64,000 nucleotides of DNA from Gemmatimonadota bacterium (GCA_007126575.1 SLBA01000016.1:30392-94391), one strand, 5' to 3'. Shown: positions 35,126 through 44,444, counted from the first letter of the stretch. Translations and numbers: made by a program. The notes: generated from the sequence alone by a model not told the origin.

Positions 35126-36418
35126 TCAGCCCTCCCCGCCCTGCATCTCGGCGGCGACCGACTCCACCTCGCGCATCACCCGGAGCAGGTTGCCCCCCCA
35201 GATCTGGCGGATCTCGTCCTCGCTGTACCCGCGCCGCACCAGCTCGAGGGTCACGTTGAAGGTCTCTGAGGAGTCCATCCAGCCCTCGACGCCCCCGCCC
35301 CCATCAAAGTCCGACGAGATCCCCACGTGGTCGATCCCGATCAGATTGGCCACGTAATCGACGTGATCGATGAAGTCCTGGAGGTTGGCCGGCGGAAAGC
35401 GCTCCTCGAGCTCGGTGAGTCCGGCCTCGTACGCCTCGCGGTCCTCTTCCGAGAGCGCCTCGACGTCGGCGCCCGACTCAATCCCGAAGCGGTCACGCAG
35501 TTCCTGGAGCGCCTCGCCTCGCTCGGGCGGCTGCACCTTCACGAAGGCCCCCAGAGCCGTGGGACGGACCACCCCTCCGTTCGCCTGCACCGCCCGCAGC
35601 TGTTCGTCATCGAGGTTGCGCGGGTGATCGGCGAGCGCCCGGATCGAGGAGTGCGAGGCGATCACCGGGGCCCGGCTCCGCTCGACCGCCTGCATCATCG
35701 TCTCCCGGCCCAGGTGCGAGATGTCGACCATGATCCCCAGGCGGTTCATCTCGTCGATCGCCTCTTCCCCGAGGGGCGAGAGCCCACCCCACTCGGGCCC
35801 GTCGTCGCCCAGGTCGGCGCGCTCGACCGCGGCATCGCCGAACTGGTTGTGCCCGTTGTGAGTCACCGAGATGTAGCGCCCCCCCATGTCGAAGATCTCC
35901 TCGATCTTCGAAAGGTCGTCGCCGATCGGCCAGAGGTTCTCCTTTCCGATCAGGGCGACCAGCTTCCCCTCGCCGTGGATCCGCTCCACGTCGTCGGCGG
36001 TGTAGGCGAACTCGATCTCGTCGGGGTACATCTCGTAGGCCATCCGCCGGACCCCATCATACTTCTGCATGACCCGCTCCCACGCCTGGGCCGTGACCTC
36101 GGGCGTCCGCTCGCCCTGCCCGTGGTAGGCGATGAAGAAAGCGGCGTCGAGCCCGCCCTCTCTCATCTTGGGGAGGTCGTTCTGGAACCGCCCCCGCTCT
36201 CCGGGATCCACCTCGTCGGTGGCGAAGTTGAAGGGGATGTCGACATGGGTGTCGATCGTGATGATCCGGTCGTGGATCGCACGGGCCTCGGCGATGATGT
36301 CGTCCTCGCCGACCGGCGTCGCCTCTTCGGCGCCCGGGACATCGGCATCACATCCTGAAAGAGCCAGAACGGCGGCGCTCAGCAGCACCGGGAATGGCAG
36401 AAAGACTCGAACTCGCAT
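35126..36418 (-). CDS. M19 membrane dipeptidase lipoprotein
   Basis: Zinc dipeptidase (renal dipeptidase family) of 430 residues. The signal peptide ends in a lipobox (ALSGC, Cys about 23), so it is surface- or periplasm-anchored. Motifs: TIDTHVDIP (first metal His-x-Asp), GKENLWPIG with the bridging Glu, LSVTHNGHN-like ISVTHNGHNQFGD, MVDISHLG, VIASHSSIRAL and IGIDHVGISSDFDG. The family cleaves dipeptides, including D-amino-acid dipeptides. It is the first gene of the operon with the amidohydrolase and M14 peptidase. Confidence 0.9.
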   Translation of the reverse strand: MRVRVFLPFPVLLSAAVLALSGCDADVPGAEEATPVGEDDIIAEARAIHDRIITIDTHVDIPFNFATDEVDPGERGRFQNDLPKMREGGLDAAFFIAYHGQGERTPEVTAQAWERVMQKYDGVRRMAYEMYPDEIEFAYTADDVERIHGEGKLVALIGKENLWPIGDDLSKIEEIFDMGGRYISVTHNGHNQFGDAAVERADLGDDGPEWGGLSPLGEEAIDEMNRLGIMVDISHLGRETMMQAVERSRAPVIASHSSIRALADHPRNLDDEQLRAVQANGGVVRPTALGAFVKVQPPERGEALQELRDRFGIESGADVEALSEEDREAYEAGLTELEERFPPANLQDFIDHVDYVANLIGIDHVGISSDFDGGGGVEGWMDSSETFNVTLELVRRGYSEDEIRQIWGGNLLRVMREVESVAAEMQGGEG

Positions 36419-36438
36419 CGTACGCCTCGCAGGCTGGG

Positions 36439-36468
36439 TTGTCGTTGGGATCACTGTCAGGATAGGAT
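36439..36468 (+). promoter_or_regulatory. Weak putative promoter for the cardiolipin synthase gene
   Basis: TTGTCG (36439-36444), an 18-bp spacer and TAGGAT (36463-36468) lie in the 135-bp divergent gap between the M19 and synthase genes. On the opposite strand CCTATCCTGACA at the same place might serve the M19 operon, so the signal could be bidirectional. Match quality is modest. Confidence 0.28.
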
Positions 36469-36553
36469 CCGGGCTCCCCGAGTGCAAACCCCCCGTGATC
36501 GGCGTGGCTCGCCCCGGTTGCGTCCTCCGGTTCCCGTCGGGAGCTTCCTCTGC

Positions 36554-37972
36554 ATGGTCACACTTCTCACCGTCCTCGCCCTGGCTCACCTGGTGGGCCT
36601 GATCACCGCCGGCGCCGCCCTGCTCACCCCGCAGCGCAGCGCCGAGGGCTCCGTGGCGTGGATCCTCTCGCTGATCACCCTTCCCTGGATCGCCGTTCCC
36701 GCCTACTGGCTCTTCGGGCGCCCCCGCTTCCGCGGCTACCGCACCGCCCGGCAGCCCGGCGCCTCTCCTCTCAGGGAGGCCGTACGGGACCTCGGCACCC
36801 ATGTCGAACCCTATCGCGCCCGCCTCCCCGAGGAGCGCGGGGGGGTCCAGGCGGTCGAGCGGCTCGTCCAGATGCCCTTCCTGCGGGGAAACTCGGCGGA
36901 GCTGCTGATCGACGGCGAGGAGACCTTCCGCAGCCTCTTCGAGGGGATCGACCGTGCCGAACGCTACCTTCTGGTGCAGTTCTACATCATTCGCGACGAC
37001 CGGATGGGGCGGGAGCTCAAGCGGCGGCTGATCGCGCGCGCCCGGGACGGGGTGCGGGTCCACCTCCTGTACGACAAGATCGGAAGCTTCGGGCTGCCCA
37101 GCCGCTACGGTGACGAGCTGAGAGAGGCCGGCGTCGAGGTCCGCGCCTTCCGCTCGAACCGGCGTACCGCCACTCCCCTGCAGATCAATTTCCGGAATCA
37201 CCGGAAGGTCACGGTGGTCGACGGGCGCGAGGGCTGGGTGGGAGGGCTGAACGTGGGGGACGAGTACCTCGAGGGGGACGCCGGGCTCGGGCACTGGAGA
37301 GACACCCACCTCTACCTGCAGGGACCGGCGGTCCTGGGGCTCCAGCTCTCCTTTCTCGAGGACTGGTACTGGATGACCGACGAGGTGCTCGACCTGGAGT
37401 GGGAGCCCGTTGCGGGATCCGGAGATCTCCCGGCGCTGATCCTGCCCTCGGGCCCGGCCGACGAGCTCGAGACCGCGAGTCTGCTCATGCAGCACGCGAT
37501 CCACAGCGCCGTGAAGCGGGTCTGGATCTCGAGCCCCTACTTCGTTCCCGACGAGGGGGTGATGGCGGCGCTGGAGCTGGCGGTCCTGCGAGGGGTCGAC
37601 GTGCGCATCCTGGTCCCGCGCCGGGCCGATGTCCTCCTGGTCCACCTGGCTAAGTTCGCCTTCCTCGAGAGGCTCCTGCGGGCGGGGGTCCAGGTCTTCG
37701 CGTACCGACCCGGGGTCCTCCACTCGAAGACCCTCCTGCTCGACTCCGAGATCGCCACGGTCGGCACCGTCAACCTCGACAACCGGTCCCTGCGGCTCAA
37801 TTTCGAGATCACCGCGCTCGTCGTCGGCCGGGAGTTCGCCGACCAGCTCCACCGGAGCTTCGAAGAGGACTTTCGGCGCTCACGTCCCTTCACCCTCGAG
37901 CAGATCGAGGCGAACCCCCTCTGGTTCCGGGTCGCCTCGCACGCCGCCCACCTCCTCTCTCCGCTCCTGTGA
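36554..37972 (+). CDS. cls: Cardiolipin synthase (phospholipase D family)
   Basis: Joins phosphatidylglycerol units to cardiolipin at the inner membrane. The 472 residues begin with two hydrophobic helices (about 3-25 and 34-53) and a juxtamembrane basic stretch. Two PLD motifs are intact: NHRKVTVVDG with GGLNVGDEYL, and HSKTLLLDSEIATVGTVNLDNRS. FYIIRDDRMGRELKRRL is also typical. The ATG chosen gives the usual short N-terminus. It ends 10 bp from the convergent YajQ gene. Some PLD-family members are actually other phosphatidyltransferases, but the layout favours cardiolipin synthase. Confidence 0.92.
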   Translation: MVTLLTVLALAHLVGLITAGAALLTPQRSAEGSVAWILSLITLPWIAVPAYWLFGRPRFRGYRTARQPGASPLREAVRDLGTHVEPYRARLPEERGGVQAVERLVQMPFLRGNSAELLIDGEETFRSLFEGIDRAERYLLVQFYIIRDDRMGRELKRRLIARARDGVRVHLLYDKIGSFGLPSRYGDELREAGVEVRAFRSNRRTATPLQINFRNHRKVTVVDGREGWVGGLNVGDEYLEGDAGLGHWRDTHLYLQGPAVLGLQLSFLEDWYWMTDEVLDLEWEPVAGSGDLPALILPSGPADELETASLLMQHAIHSAVKRVWISSPYFVPDEGVMAALELAVLRGVDVRILVPRRADVLLVHLAKFAFLERLLRAGVQVFAYRPGVLHSKTLLLDSEIATVGTVNLDNRSLRLNFEITALVVGREFADQLHRSFEEDFRRSRPFTLEQIEANPLWFRVASHAAHLLSPLL

Positions 37973-37982
37973 GCGGTGCGTC

Positions 37983-38486
37983 TCAGCTGCGGAAATTCCC
38001 GAAGGTGAGCTCCACCCCGAAGTCCTGCCCCTTCAGGAATGCGATGACCTCCTGCAGGGTGTCCCGATCCGGGCTCGTCACCCGGAGCTCGTCTCCCTGG
38101 ATCTGAATCTGGCACTTCTTCAGCTTCAGGTCCTTCACCTGCTTGACGATCTGCTTGGCGGTCTCCTGCTCGATTCCCTGTTTCAGGGCCACACTCTGCC
38201 GCGCCTTCCCCAGACTTCCGTGCTCGATCTCGCCGGGATCCAGGTTCTTGAGCGGCACCCCTCGCCGCGCACACTTGGCGACGAGGATCTCGTAGAGCGC
38301 CTTGAGGCGGTACTCGTCTTCAGCTTCGAGTTCGATCACGCCCGGCTCGCGCTTGAACTCGATGGTCGCGTGAACCCCCTTGAAGTCGTATCGGGTGGCG
38401 ACCTCCTTGTGGGCCTGGTTGACCGCGTTGTCGACCTCCTGCAGGTCGACGCCCGTGGAAATGTCGAAGGAGCTGTTTTTCGCCAT
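37983..38486 (-). CDS. YajQ family nucleotide-binding protein
   Basis: 167 residues with the whole family signature: MAKNSSFDISTGVDLQEVDNAV, TRYDFKG, KREPGVIELEAEDEYRLKAL, LDPGEIEHGSLGKARQ and KKCQIQIQGDELRVTSPDRD. Family members bind nucleotides and some bind cyclic di-GMP to control transcription. That is notable beside the HD-GYP regulator gene 15 kb away, but no direct link is shown. It lies 46 bp downstream of the copper ATPase gene and may share its transcript. Confidence 0.93.
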   Translation of the reverse strand: MAKNSSFDISTGVDLQEVDNAVNQAHKEVATRYDFKGVHATIEFKREPGVIELEAEDEYRLKALYEILVAKCARRGVPLKNLDPGEIEHGSLGKARQSVALKQGIEQETAKQIVKQVKDLKLKKCQIQIQGDELRVTSPDRDTLQEVIAFLKGQDFGVELTFGNFRS

Positions 38487-38532
38487 GTGGCCGTCTCGGA
38501 TCGGAGGGTGAAGGAGTCCCGGTCGGCGGAAT

Positions 38533-40830
38533 CTACGGATGGGGGGACGATCGGTCCACCGGGGTCCATCCCCGGAGGCGATTTGCATTCGTGACCACCG
38601 TCACCGAGCTCAGCGCCATGGCGGCTCCCGCGATCATCGGCGAGAGGAGGATCCCCGCGACCGGGTAGAGGACCCCGGCGGCCACCGGGATCGCCGCCGT
38701 GTTGTAGACGAAGGCACCGAAGAGATTCTGCTTCATGTTGCGGACCGCGGCGCGGGAGAGGTCGATCGCGTCGGCCACCGCGTGCAGCGACTCCCCCATC
38801 AGGGTGACGTCACCCGTCTCCATCGCGACGTCGGCGCCGGAGCCCAGCGCCATGCCCACATCGGCCCTCGCCAGCGCCGGCGCGTCGTTGACCCCATCCC
38901 CAACCATGGCCACGATCTCGCCCCGGCCCTGGAGCTCGGCGACGACCTCGCCCTTCCCCTCGGGGAGCACACCGGCCCGCACGTCCTCGATGCCGACGCG
39001 GGCGGCGACGGCCCGGGCGGTCCTCTCGTTGTCGCCGGTGAGGAGGACGACCCGGAGTCCCATCGACCGCAGGCGTCGAATCGCCCGGGCGGAATCCTCC
39101 TTCTCGGTGTCGGCCCACGCCAGGAGTCCCGCGGCCCGACCGTCGACCGCAATCAGCGCGGGCGTGTGCCCCTGGTCCGCCAGCTCCTCGAGGCGAGCCT
39201 CGAGTGCGGTGGGGTCGACCCCCTCCTCGGTCAGGAAGGCCGGCGTCCCCACGAGGATCTCCCGACCCTCGACCCGGGCACGCACCCCGCGACCGGTCAC
39301 CCCCTCGAAGGATTCGGCCGAGGCCGGCTCGACCCCTTCGCTGCGGGCGTGCTCGACGACCGCCCGTCCCAAGGGGTGTTCGGAGCCGACCTCGGCCGAT
39401 GCGACCCACCGGAGCAGCTCGCGCTCGGCTCCCGACTCCGCGGCCTCGAAGTGGGTGACCCGGGGCTGGCCTCGGGTGATCGTGCCCGTCTTGTCGAGCA
39501 CCACGGTCGTGAGCTGTCGGGACTTCTGGATTGCCTCGCCATTGCGGATCAGGATCCCCGACTCCGCCGCCTTGCCGACCGCGATCATCACCGAGATGGG
39601 CGTCGCCAGGCCCAGCGCGCAGGGGCATGCGATCACCAGGACCGCCACGGCGACCACGATCGCGTAGTTCAGCGAGGGATCGGGACCCACGGTGAGCCAT
39701 GTCAGGAAGGTGACGATCGCGATCAGGATCACGATGGGAACGAAGATCCCCGACACCCGATCGACCAGGCGCTGGATTGGAGGCTTCGAGCCCTGCGCCT
39801 GGCGCACCAGCTCCACGATGCGCGAGAGGGCGGTGTCCGCCCCGACCCGCGTGGCCCGCATCCGGAAGCTTCCGGCTCGGTTGAGCGTGCCCCCGGTCAC
39901 GGCGTCTCCCGGACCCTTCTCGACCGGGATCGACTCGCCGGTCAGCATCGACTCGTCGATCGTGCTCATCCCCTCGTGGATCTCTCCGTCGACGGGGAGC
40001 CGTTCGCCGGGCCGCACGACGAGTTCGTCGCCGACGGCCACCTCGGCCGCGGGGAGCTCGACCTCTTCGCCGTCGCGCAGAACCCTGGCGACCGGGGGAC
40101 GCATGTCCAGGAGCGCCCGGAGCGATCGGGTGGTCGCGCCCCGCGCCCTCGCCTCGAGCGCCTGCCCGAGCACGACCAGCGTGATGATCACCGCCGCCGC
40201 CTCGAAGAACGGATGCGCCGTGCCCTCGGGGAAGAGCTGCGGGAGCGCCACCGCCATCACCGAATAGAGGAAGGCGGCCCCGGTCCCGAGCGCGACCAGG
40301 GAGTCCATGTTGGGCCGTCGCTTCAGGAGCGCCGGGATTCCGCGGGTGAAGAACCGCCCACCCACCCAGGTCATGATCGGGATCGTCAGAACCCCGCTGA
40401 GCGCCCAGAGCGCCCGGAGGGTGCCCCCGTCCACATCGTGCAGCCCCGGCACCCACTCGTGGTGCCCCAGGATCAGGATGGGGATCGAGAGGGCGGCGCC
40501 GACCCAGAACCTCCGGAAGAGCGCCCGGGACTCCTCCTCACGCTCCCTGGCCCGCCGAAGCTCGCGGGAGTCCTGCGCCTCGGGCTCATCGTCCCCATCG
40601 GGCACGGTGAGCTCGTATCCGGCACTGCGGACGGCCTCGGCGAGTCGGGCCGGCTCGGTCCGGCCGGGGGCCCACCGGACGCGCGCCTCCTCGGAGGGCA
40701 GCGAGACGGACACCTCTTCGACGCCGTCGACCCCGCGGAGCGCCCGCTCCACGTGGGCCGAGCAGGCGGCGCAGGTCATCCCATCGACGGGAAAGGTGGC
40801 TTCGGAAGTCGCGGTGTCGGTGGCGCTCAT
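38533..40830 (-). CDS. copA: Copper-exporting P1B-type ATPase
   Basis: Pumps Cu(I) out of the cytoplasm. The 765 residues have one N-terminal metal-binding domain with GMTCAAC (residues 17-23) and a charged linker. The membrane domain carries CPC at 402-404, phosphorylation occurs at Asp446 in DKTGT, and the HP motif is in [28 protein letters not shown] is the hinge. The GHHEWVPG loop is typical of CopA-like pumps. A GGAGG site lies 5 bases ahead of the ATG. The cupredoxin lipoprotein 18 kb away is another copper protein; no CueR- or CsoR-type regulator is seen nearby. Confidence 0.94.
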   Translation of the reverse strand: MSATDTATSEATFPVDGMTCAACSAHVERALRGVDGVEEVSVSLPSEEARVRWAPGRTEPARLAEAVRSAGYELTVPDGDDEPEAQDSRELRRAREREEESRALFRRFWVGAALSIPILILGHHEWVPGLHDVDGGTLRALWALSGVLTIPIMTWVGGRFFTRGIPALLKRRPNMDSLVALGTGAAFLYSVMAVALPQLFPEGTAHPFFEAAAVIITLVVLGQALEARARGATTRSLRALLDMRPPVARVLRDGEEVELPAAEVAVGDELVVRPGERLPVDGEIHEGMSTIDESMLTGESIPVEKGPGDAVTGGTLNRAGSFRMRATRVGADTALSRIVELVRQAQGSKPPIQRLVDRVSGIFVPIVILIAIVTFLTWLTVGPDPSLNYAIVVAVAVLVIACPCALGLATPISVMIAVGKAAESGILIRNGEAIQKSRQLTTVVLDKTGTITRGQPRVTHFEAAESGAERELLRWVASAEVGSEHPLGRAVVEHARSEGVEPASAESFEGVTGRGVRARVEGREILVGTPAFLTEEGVDPTALEARLEELADQGHTPALIAVDGRAAGLLAWADTEKEDSARAIRRLRSMGLRVVLLTGDNERTARAVAARVGIEDVRAGVLPEGKGEVVAELQGRGEIVAMVGDGVNDAPALARADVGMALGSGADVAMETGDVTLMGESLHAVADAIDLSRAAVRNMKQNLFGAFVYNTAAIPVAAGVLYPVAGILLSPMIAGAAMALSSVTVVTNANRLRGWTPVDRSSPHP

Positions 40831-40889
40831 GGATCCTCCCGGAAATCAGGGCGAGCCTCGACGGTCACACCGACCGGCAGGCACCCCAA

Positions 40890-40917
40890 CATATACCCCC
40901 CCACCCTATGCATTCAA
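40890..40917 (-). promoter_or_regulatory. Putative promoter for copA
   Basis: Minus-strand TTGAAT (40912-40917), a 16-bp spacer with a seven-G run, and TATATG (40890-40895). The spacer is short, unlike the 19-bp spacers of MerR/CueR-regulated copper promoters. Downstream, the inverted repeat CGGTC/GACCG (around 40862-40876) lies in the expected 50-nt leader. Repression by an unknown factor or constitutive expression are both possible. Confidence 0.4.
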
Positions 40918-40928
40918 GGCCGGGAGAA

Positions 40929-41825
40929 TCAGGCGTCCGGGTCCCGTTCCTGCTCGCGGTCCGTGCTGACCAGTGCCTCGAACCCGGCATCGCGCGGCTC
41001 CTGCGCGGCCGCCTCGGCGGCCTGACGGGACTCGAAGCCCCCCATCCGAACCCGAAACAGCTCGCTTCCCGCCACCTGGACCACGCGGACCCGGAGTCCC
41101 GCCTCGTCGGCCCTGCGCGCCAGGTCGACCGCCCGCTCCCGGGTCGAGAAGGCCCCCAGCTGCACGGTGTAGCTGCCCGTGAGTTCGTCGAGTTCCTCCT
41201 CGTCCTCGACCACCGGATCGGCCGGGATCTCGGGAGGGGGCTCGCGGACGGTATCGGGGACGGGAACAGTGTCGACCGGGATCTCGGGGGGAGTCTCGTG
41301 GACCGTGTCGGGCGCGGCGACGGTGTCGTCGCGGATCACGGTCGGGGGCGCCAGGACGGGCGGGGGGTCGTCCTCAAGTCGCACCAGTCGATCCCTGGCC
41401 TCGACCCGATGTTCGCTCGTCGGGTAGTCGCGCACCAGGATCTCCAGGTACCGGGCCGCCTCGGCGGGCTCGCCCCGCGCCTCGGACCCCTGGGCCAGCC
41501 TCAGAAGGGCTCCATCCGAGAAGGGACCGCCCGGAAACTCGATGACGAGCCGCCGGTAGTCCAGCTCCGCGAGCTGGGGGTCCGGGGTCAGCCGTGCCCG
41601 CAGCCAGAGGGCCTCCTGGCGGGTTCTCCGGTCCGCCCGCTCCCCCACCTCCTCCCACCACCGCTCCAGCAGATCGCGGGCCTCGGGGAACCGGGCGTCA
41701 TCGACCGCTCCGCGGACCTCGGCGAGCTCCGCGGCCTGGGCCTCGACCCGCTCCACCCCTCCCCACAGGACCGCCAGCGCCAACAGCACGCAGCCCACCC
41801 CACGCATCCCGCCACCCTGTCTCAT
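40929..41825 (-). CDS. SPOR-domain exported protein
   Basis: 298 residues: signal peptide (about 1-30, ending VEAQA), a helical tetratricopeptide-like section (about 32-150, with LLRLAQGSEARGEPAEAARYLEILVRDYP), an acidic/Pro-rich linker made of repeated PDTV.E.PPEIP units (about 155-210), and a C-terminal SPOR domain (about 218-290, SYTVQLGAFSTRERAVDLARRAD ... FRVRMGGF). SPOR domains bind denuded glycan strands at the division septum, so septal localisation is likely. The ATG overlaps the holA stop by four bases. Confidence 0.87.
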   Translation of the reverse strand: MRQGGGMRGVGCVLLALAVLWGGVERVEAQAAELAEVRGAVDDARFPEARDLLERWWEEVGERADRRTRQEALWLRARLTPDPQLAELDYRRLVIEFPGGPFSDGALLRLAQGSEARGEPAEAARYLEILVRDYPTSEHRVEARDRLVRLEDDPPPVLAPPTVIRDDTVAAPDTVHETPPEIPVDTVPVPDTVREPPPEIPADPVVEDEEELDELTGSYTVQLGAFSTRERAVDLARRADEAGLRVRVVQVAGSELFRVRMGGFESRQAAEAAAQEPRDAGFEALVSTDREQERDPDA

Positions 41826-42823
41826 GCCGCCTCTCTTCTCACGCTCTGTTCAAGGAGCCAACTTTCCACCAGATGCTGATCGCTCGCGCCCCCCGCCTTC
41901 AGGAGACGATCCACCCGCAGGAGCCCGAGCAGCGCGGCCTCGACCTCGTCGGCGCTCCATCGTCGAGCCTGTGATGCGAAGCGCCGGGCCAGCCAGCGCT
42001 GCCGCGGAGGAAGCGCCTCTTCGAGCGCCCGAGGCCCTCCGGTGACCGCCACCCCCAGCCGAAGAAGGTGCGTGCCGAGCCCGATCACGAGCCCGACCCC
42101 GGACTCCCCGTGGTCGAGGAGGACCGGGAGCCCCTCGAGCGCCTCCTCGATCCGCCGTTCGCCCACCGCGTCGAACCACTCCCATCGATCCTGGCGAGGA
42201 ATGTGGATCCCCGCCGCCTCGACCTCGGCACGGGTGATCCGCGTCCCCTCGTCCACCATGTTCGAGAGCTTCTCGAGCTCCCTCGACAGGAAGGCGAGAT
42301 CGGACCCGATCGCCTGCGCCAGCGCCCGGGCGGCATCCTCCTCGATCTCGAGGCCGTGAACGTCGCCGACCCGGTCCATGATCCAGGCCGGAAGGTCGTT
42401 GGCGCCGATCGGGGCGAACTCCATCGATCGCGCGCCGGCCGCCAGGTCCCGGTAGAATCGCGCCTTGGAGCCCGAGGGAGGGCTGCAGCTCAGGATCAGC
42501 GCGAGCCCCGGCGGGGGCGCCTCGAGCACCCCGAGGATCAGGTCCCGCAGGCGGGGGGACCCCGAGAGGGCCTCGGTCTCGCGCAGGTGAACCACGCGCC
42601 ACTCGGCCATCATGGGCGGAGTGCCGAGGATCGAGGCCAGCGCCTCGGCATCGAGGTCGCCGCCCCGGAGCCGATCGAAGTTGAAGTCCCGCGTCGCGGG
42701 GTCCAGGTGGGCCTCGACGAGCGCGTCGGCGGCCTCCTGCTTCCGGTACTCGTCCTCTCCGAAAAGATAGAAGACCCCCCCGGGCTCGGTACCCAGGGAG
42801 GCCGTCATCGCTGTCGGAATCAT
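41822..42823 (-). CDS. holA: DNA polymerase III delta subunit
   Basis: Clamp-loader subunit that opens the beta sliding clamp. The 333 residues show FYLFGEDEYRKQEAADAL at the start (family: 'LxGeDxfL'), PPMMAEWRVVHLRE, a central SGSKARFYRDLA region without a working Walker A, as expected for delta, FLSRELEKLSNMV, and a C-terminal helical collar domain. A second ATG five codons in is possible. It lies 24 bp after the anti-sigma gene and overlaps the SPOR-protein gene, an unusual location for a replisome component. Confidence 0.88.
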   Translation of the reverse strand: MIPTAMTASLGTEPGGVFYLFGEDEYRKQEAADALVEAHLDPATRDFNFDRLRGGDLDAEALASILGTPPMMAEWRVVHLRETEALSGSPRLRDLILGVLEAPPPGLALILSCSPPSGSKARFYRDLAAGARSMEFAPIGANDLPAWIMDRVGDVHGLEIEEDAARALAQAIGSDLAFLSRELEKLSNMVDEGTRITRAEVEAAGIHIPRQDRWEWFDAVGERRIEEALEGLPVLLDHGESGVGLVIGLGTHLLRLGVAVTGGPRALEEALPPRQRWLARRFASQARRWSADEVEAALLGLLRVDRLLKAGGASDQHLVESWLLEQSVRREAA

Positions 42824-42847
42824 TCTCGCCTCATGAGGACGTCGCGT

Positions 42848-43399
42848 TCAATGAAGTCCGGTCCGGATCAGGGTCCCGTCGCGATACCGATGATAGAGGT
42901 TCGAATGCTCGTAGAGAAGGGTATTCGACTCGCTCCAGAGATTCGAATGATTCAGGAAGGCGGGACTCCGCTCGGGGCTCTGCTGAACCGGCTGCGGCTC
43001 GAGGATTGTCCGGACCTGAGGAGCCGACGCCGAGATGCCGGGCAGATCGACGGTCGGGGCCGTGGTGATCGTCGAGATCGGACCCCACGCGCCGACTCCG
43101 GCGAGGATGGCGGCGGCCGCCAGCGCCACCGCGATCAGGGGCGAAGAACCATCGCGCCGGCGGGTGTGGGCGACCAGATCGGCGTGGTAGATGTGGTGAC
43201 GGAGACGATCCTCGAAGTCCTCTCGGATCGGAGGACCCGAAAAGGATCGCGCCAACTCGACGCCGCGCTCGACGACCTCGTGGTAGCGACGACAGGCGGG
43301 GCACGAGTCGAGGTGGGCCTCGAAGGAGTCCGGCTCCGTGTCCGCCTCATCGATGTCGCGGAACTCGGAGTATCGCTCCAGAAATTCTTGGCAGTTCAT
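42848..43399 (-). CDS. Zinc-finger anti-sigma factor
   Basis: 183-residue inner-membrane protein. The N-terminal anti-sigma domain has His29-x3-Cys33-x2-Cys36 (HLDSCPAC), the zinc motif of ZAS-type anti-sigma factors. One hydrophobic segment lies at about 86-106, and roughly 75 residues extend outside, ending with a Gln/Pro-rich then His/Tyr-containing tail. It should hold the ECF sigma factor encoded 213 bp upstream until an envelope signal releases it. The start chosen (MNCQEF) has a purine-rich GAAGGAAG about 10 bases upstream. Confidence 0.87.
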   Translation of the reverse strand: MNCQEFLERYSEFRDIDEADTEPDSFEAHLDSCPACRRYHEVVERGVELARSFSGPPIREDFEDRLRHHIYHADLVAHTRRRDGSSPLIAVALAAAAILAGVGAWGPISTITTAPTVDLPGISASAPQVRTILEPQPVQQSPERSPAFLNHSNLWSESNTLLYEHSNLYHRYRDGTLIRTGLH

Positions 43400-43513
43400 G
43401 ATGGGTTCTTCCTTCGGCATGGGAGCGAAGCTGATCGGTCCTCTCACCACGGCGGTGACGCGCTCCACTCGTGTGATACAGGCCATTCCCGGAGGGGTTC
43501 CCACCAATGAATT

Positions 43514-43543
43514 CCCCCCGCCGGAGAGAACTCCGACGGGGGG
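43514..43543 (-). terminator. Strong hairpin between sigma and anti-sigma genes
   Basis: A 13-bp stem with one mismatch (CCCCCCGCCGGAG / CTCCGACGGGGGG) encloses the loop AGAA. On the minus strand it is followed by AATTCATT rather than a T-run, so it may be an imperfect terminator, an RNA-stability element or a processing site. It lies 70 bp after the sigma gene stop and about 115 bp before the anti-sigma ATG. Confidence 0.5.
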
Positions 43544-43612
43544 CTCATGCCGGGTGCGCCCGACTGTGGGGGGGACGGGCGACCCGGACCGCTCTACCTG
43601 TCCACGCCGAGG

Positions 43613-44257
43613 TCAGTCGACCATCGGTGCGATGATTCGTGCGAAGTTGTTCCTCGCACGATTGAGGCGGCTCTTGACGGTTCCGAGGTTCGTGTCGGTG
43701 ATCTCGGCGATCTCCTCGTAGGTCCGTCCTTCGAGCTCCCTGAGCACGAAAACGATTCTGTGGTGCTCGGGAAGCTGCTGAACCGCCTCGTCCACCTTCT
43801 CCTTCAGGTGGCGCTTCCGGAAGAGGTCGTCGGGCTTGTAGGCCTCGTCCTCCCACTCCAGCGGGCGATGATCGGCATCCCAGTTCTTCTTGATCGCCTG
43901 AAAGAGCACCAGGGGGTTTCTGGAGCGATTCCTCAGCTCGTTCTTGGCGAGGTTTCCGGCGATCGTGTAGATCCAGGTCGAGAACTTCTTCGACTGGTCG
44001 AAGCGGTGAAGGTGTCGGTACACCCGGACGAAGGTCTCCTGGACCAGATCCTGAGCCCGTTCCCGATCGCCCACCGTGCGGTAGACGAAGTTCAGGAGTC
44101 GGGAGTCGTAGCGTCGGACGAGCTCACCAAAGGCCCGCTCCTCGCCGTCCAGGAACTTCTGCACCACCTCGCTGTCGCCCAGGGAAGCCAGCTCCTTCCG
44201 GGTGTCTCCGGCGGGAATGACTCCAAACGCGTCGTGGGTCTTCTTCTCAGCAAACAT
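43613..44257 (-). CDS. ECF-family RNA polymerase sigma factor
   Basis: 214 residues with region 2 (about 40-105: AFGELVRRYDSRLLNFVYRTVGDRERAQDLVQETFVRVYRHL, then FSTWIYTIAGNLAKNELRNRSR) and region 4 (about 150-205: LPEHHRIVFVLRELEGRTYEEIAEITDTNLGTVKSRLNRAR). The linker is typical length. It should direct polymerase to an envelope-stress-type regulon and is paired with the downstream zinc-finger anti-sigma. No clear ECF-type (AAC/CGT) promoter was found in its 192-bp upstream gap, though an extended TGGTATGCT -10 lies near 44343. Confidence 0.92.
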   Translation of the reverse strand: MFAEKKTHDAFGVIPAGDTRKELASLGDSEVVQKFLDGEERAFGELVRRYDSRLLNFVYRTVGDRERAQDLVQETFVRVYRHLHRFDQSKKFSTWIYTIAGNLAKNELRNRSRNPLVLFQAIKKNWDADHRPLEWEDEAYKPDDLFRKRHLKEKVDEAVQQLPEHHRIVFVLRELEGRTYEEIAEITDTNLGTVKSRLNRARNNFARIIAPMVD

Positions 44258-44398
44258 GGTTCACCACCTCATGGTTCCGAAGGCGTCGCCCTTCGCGGTG
44301 CGGAGACCCGCATTGGATCTCTGCCCAGTGTAAGTTGCAGGAAGCATACCACCCCGCGAAGGCCTGCGCCACAAGGACTTCACTGCCGATCCGGCAGC

Positions 44399-44444
44399 AT
44401 GTGTCCCCTCGGGGTGACACCCGATGTGTCCACTGAGGGGACAC
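44399..44444. repeat. Cluster of GTGTCC direct and inverted repeats
   Basis: Within 46 bp there are two direct copies of ATGTGTCC (44399-44406 and 44424-44431) and an exact 10-bp inverted repeat GTGTCCCCTC (44401-44410) / GAGGGGACAC (44435-44444). A further GGGTGACACCC-like dyad lies between the arms. It lies just beyond the Nudix gene stop and about 145 bp upstream of the sigma gene. It could be an operator array or alternative RNA hairpins ending the Nudix transcript. Confidence 0.6.

Noticed and set aside
36419..37852. Minus-strand extension of the M19 dipeptidase reading frame
   Set aside because: It runs antisense across cardiolipin synthase; the lipobox signal peptide fixes the true start at 36418.
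40862..40917. CueR-type operator ahead of copA
   Set aside because: The spacer is 16 bp rather than 19, and no MerR-type dyad is centred between the boxes.
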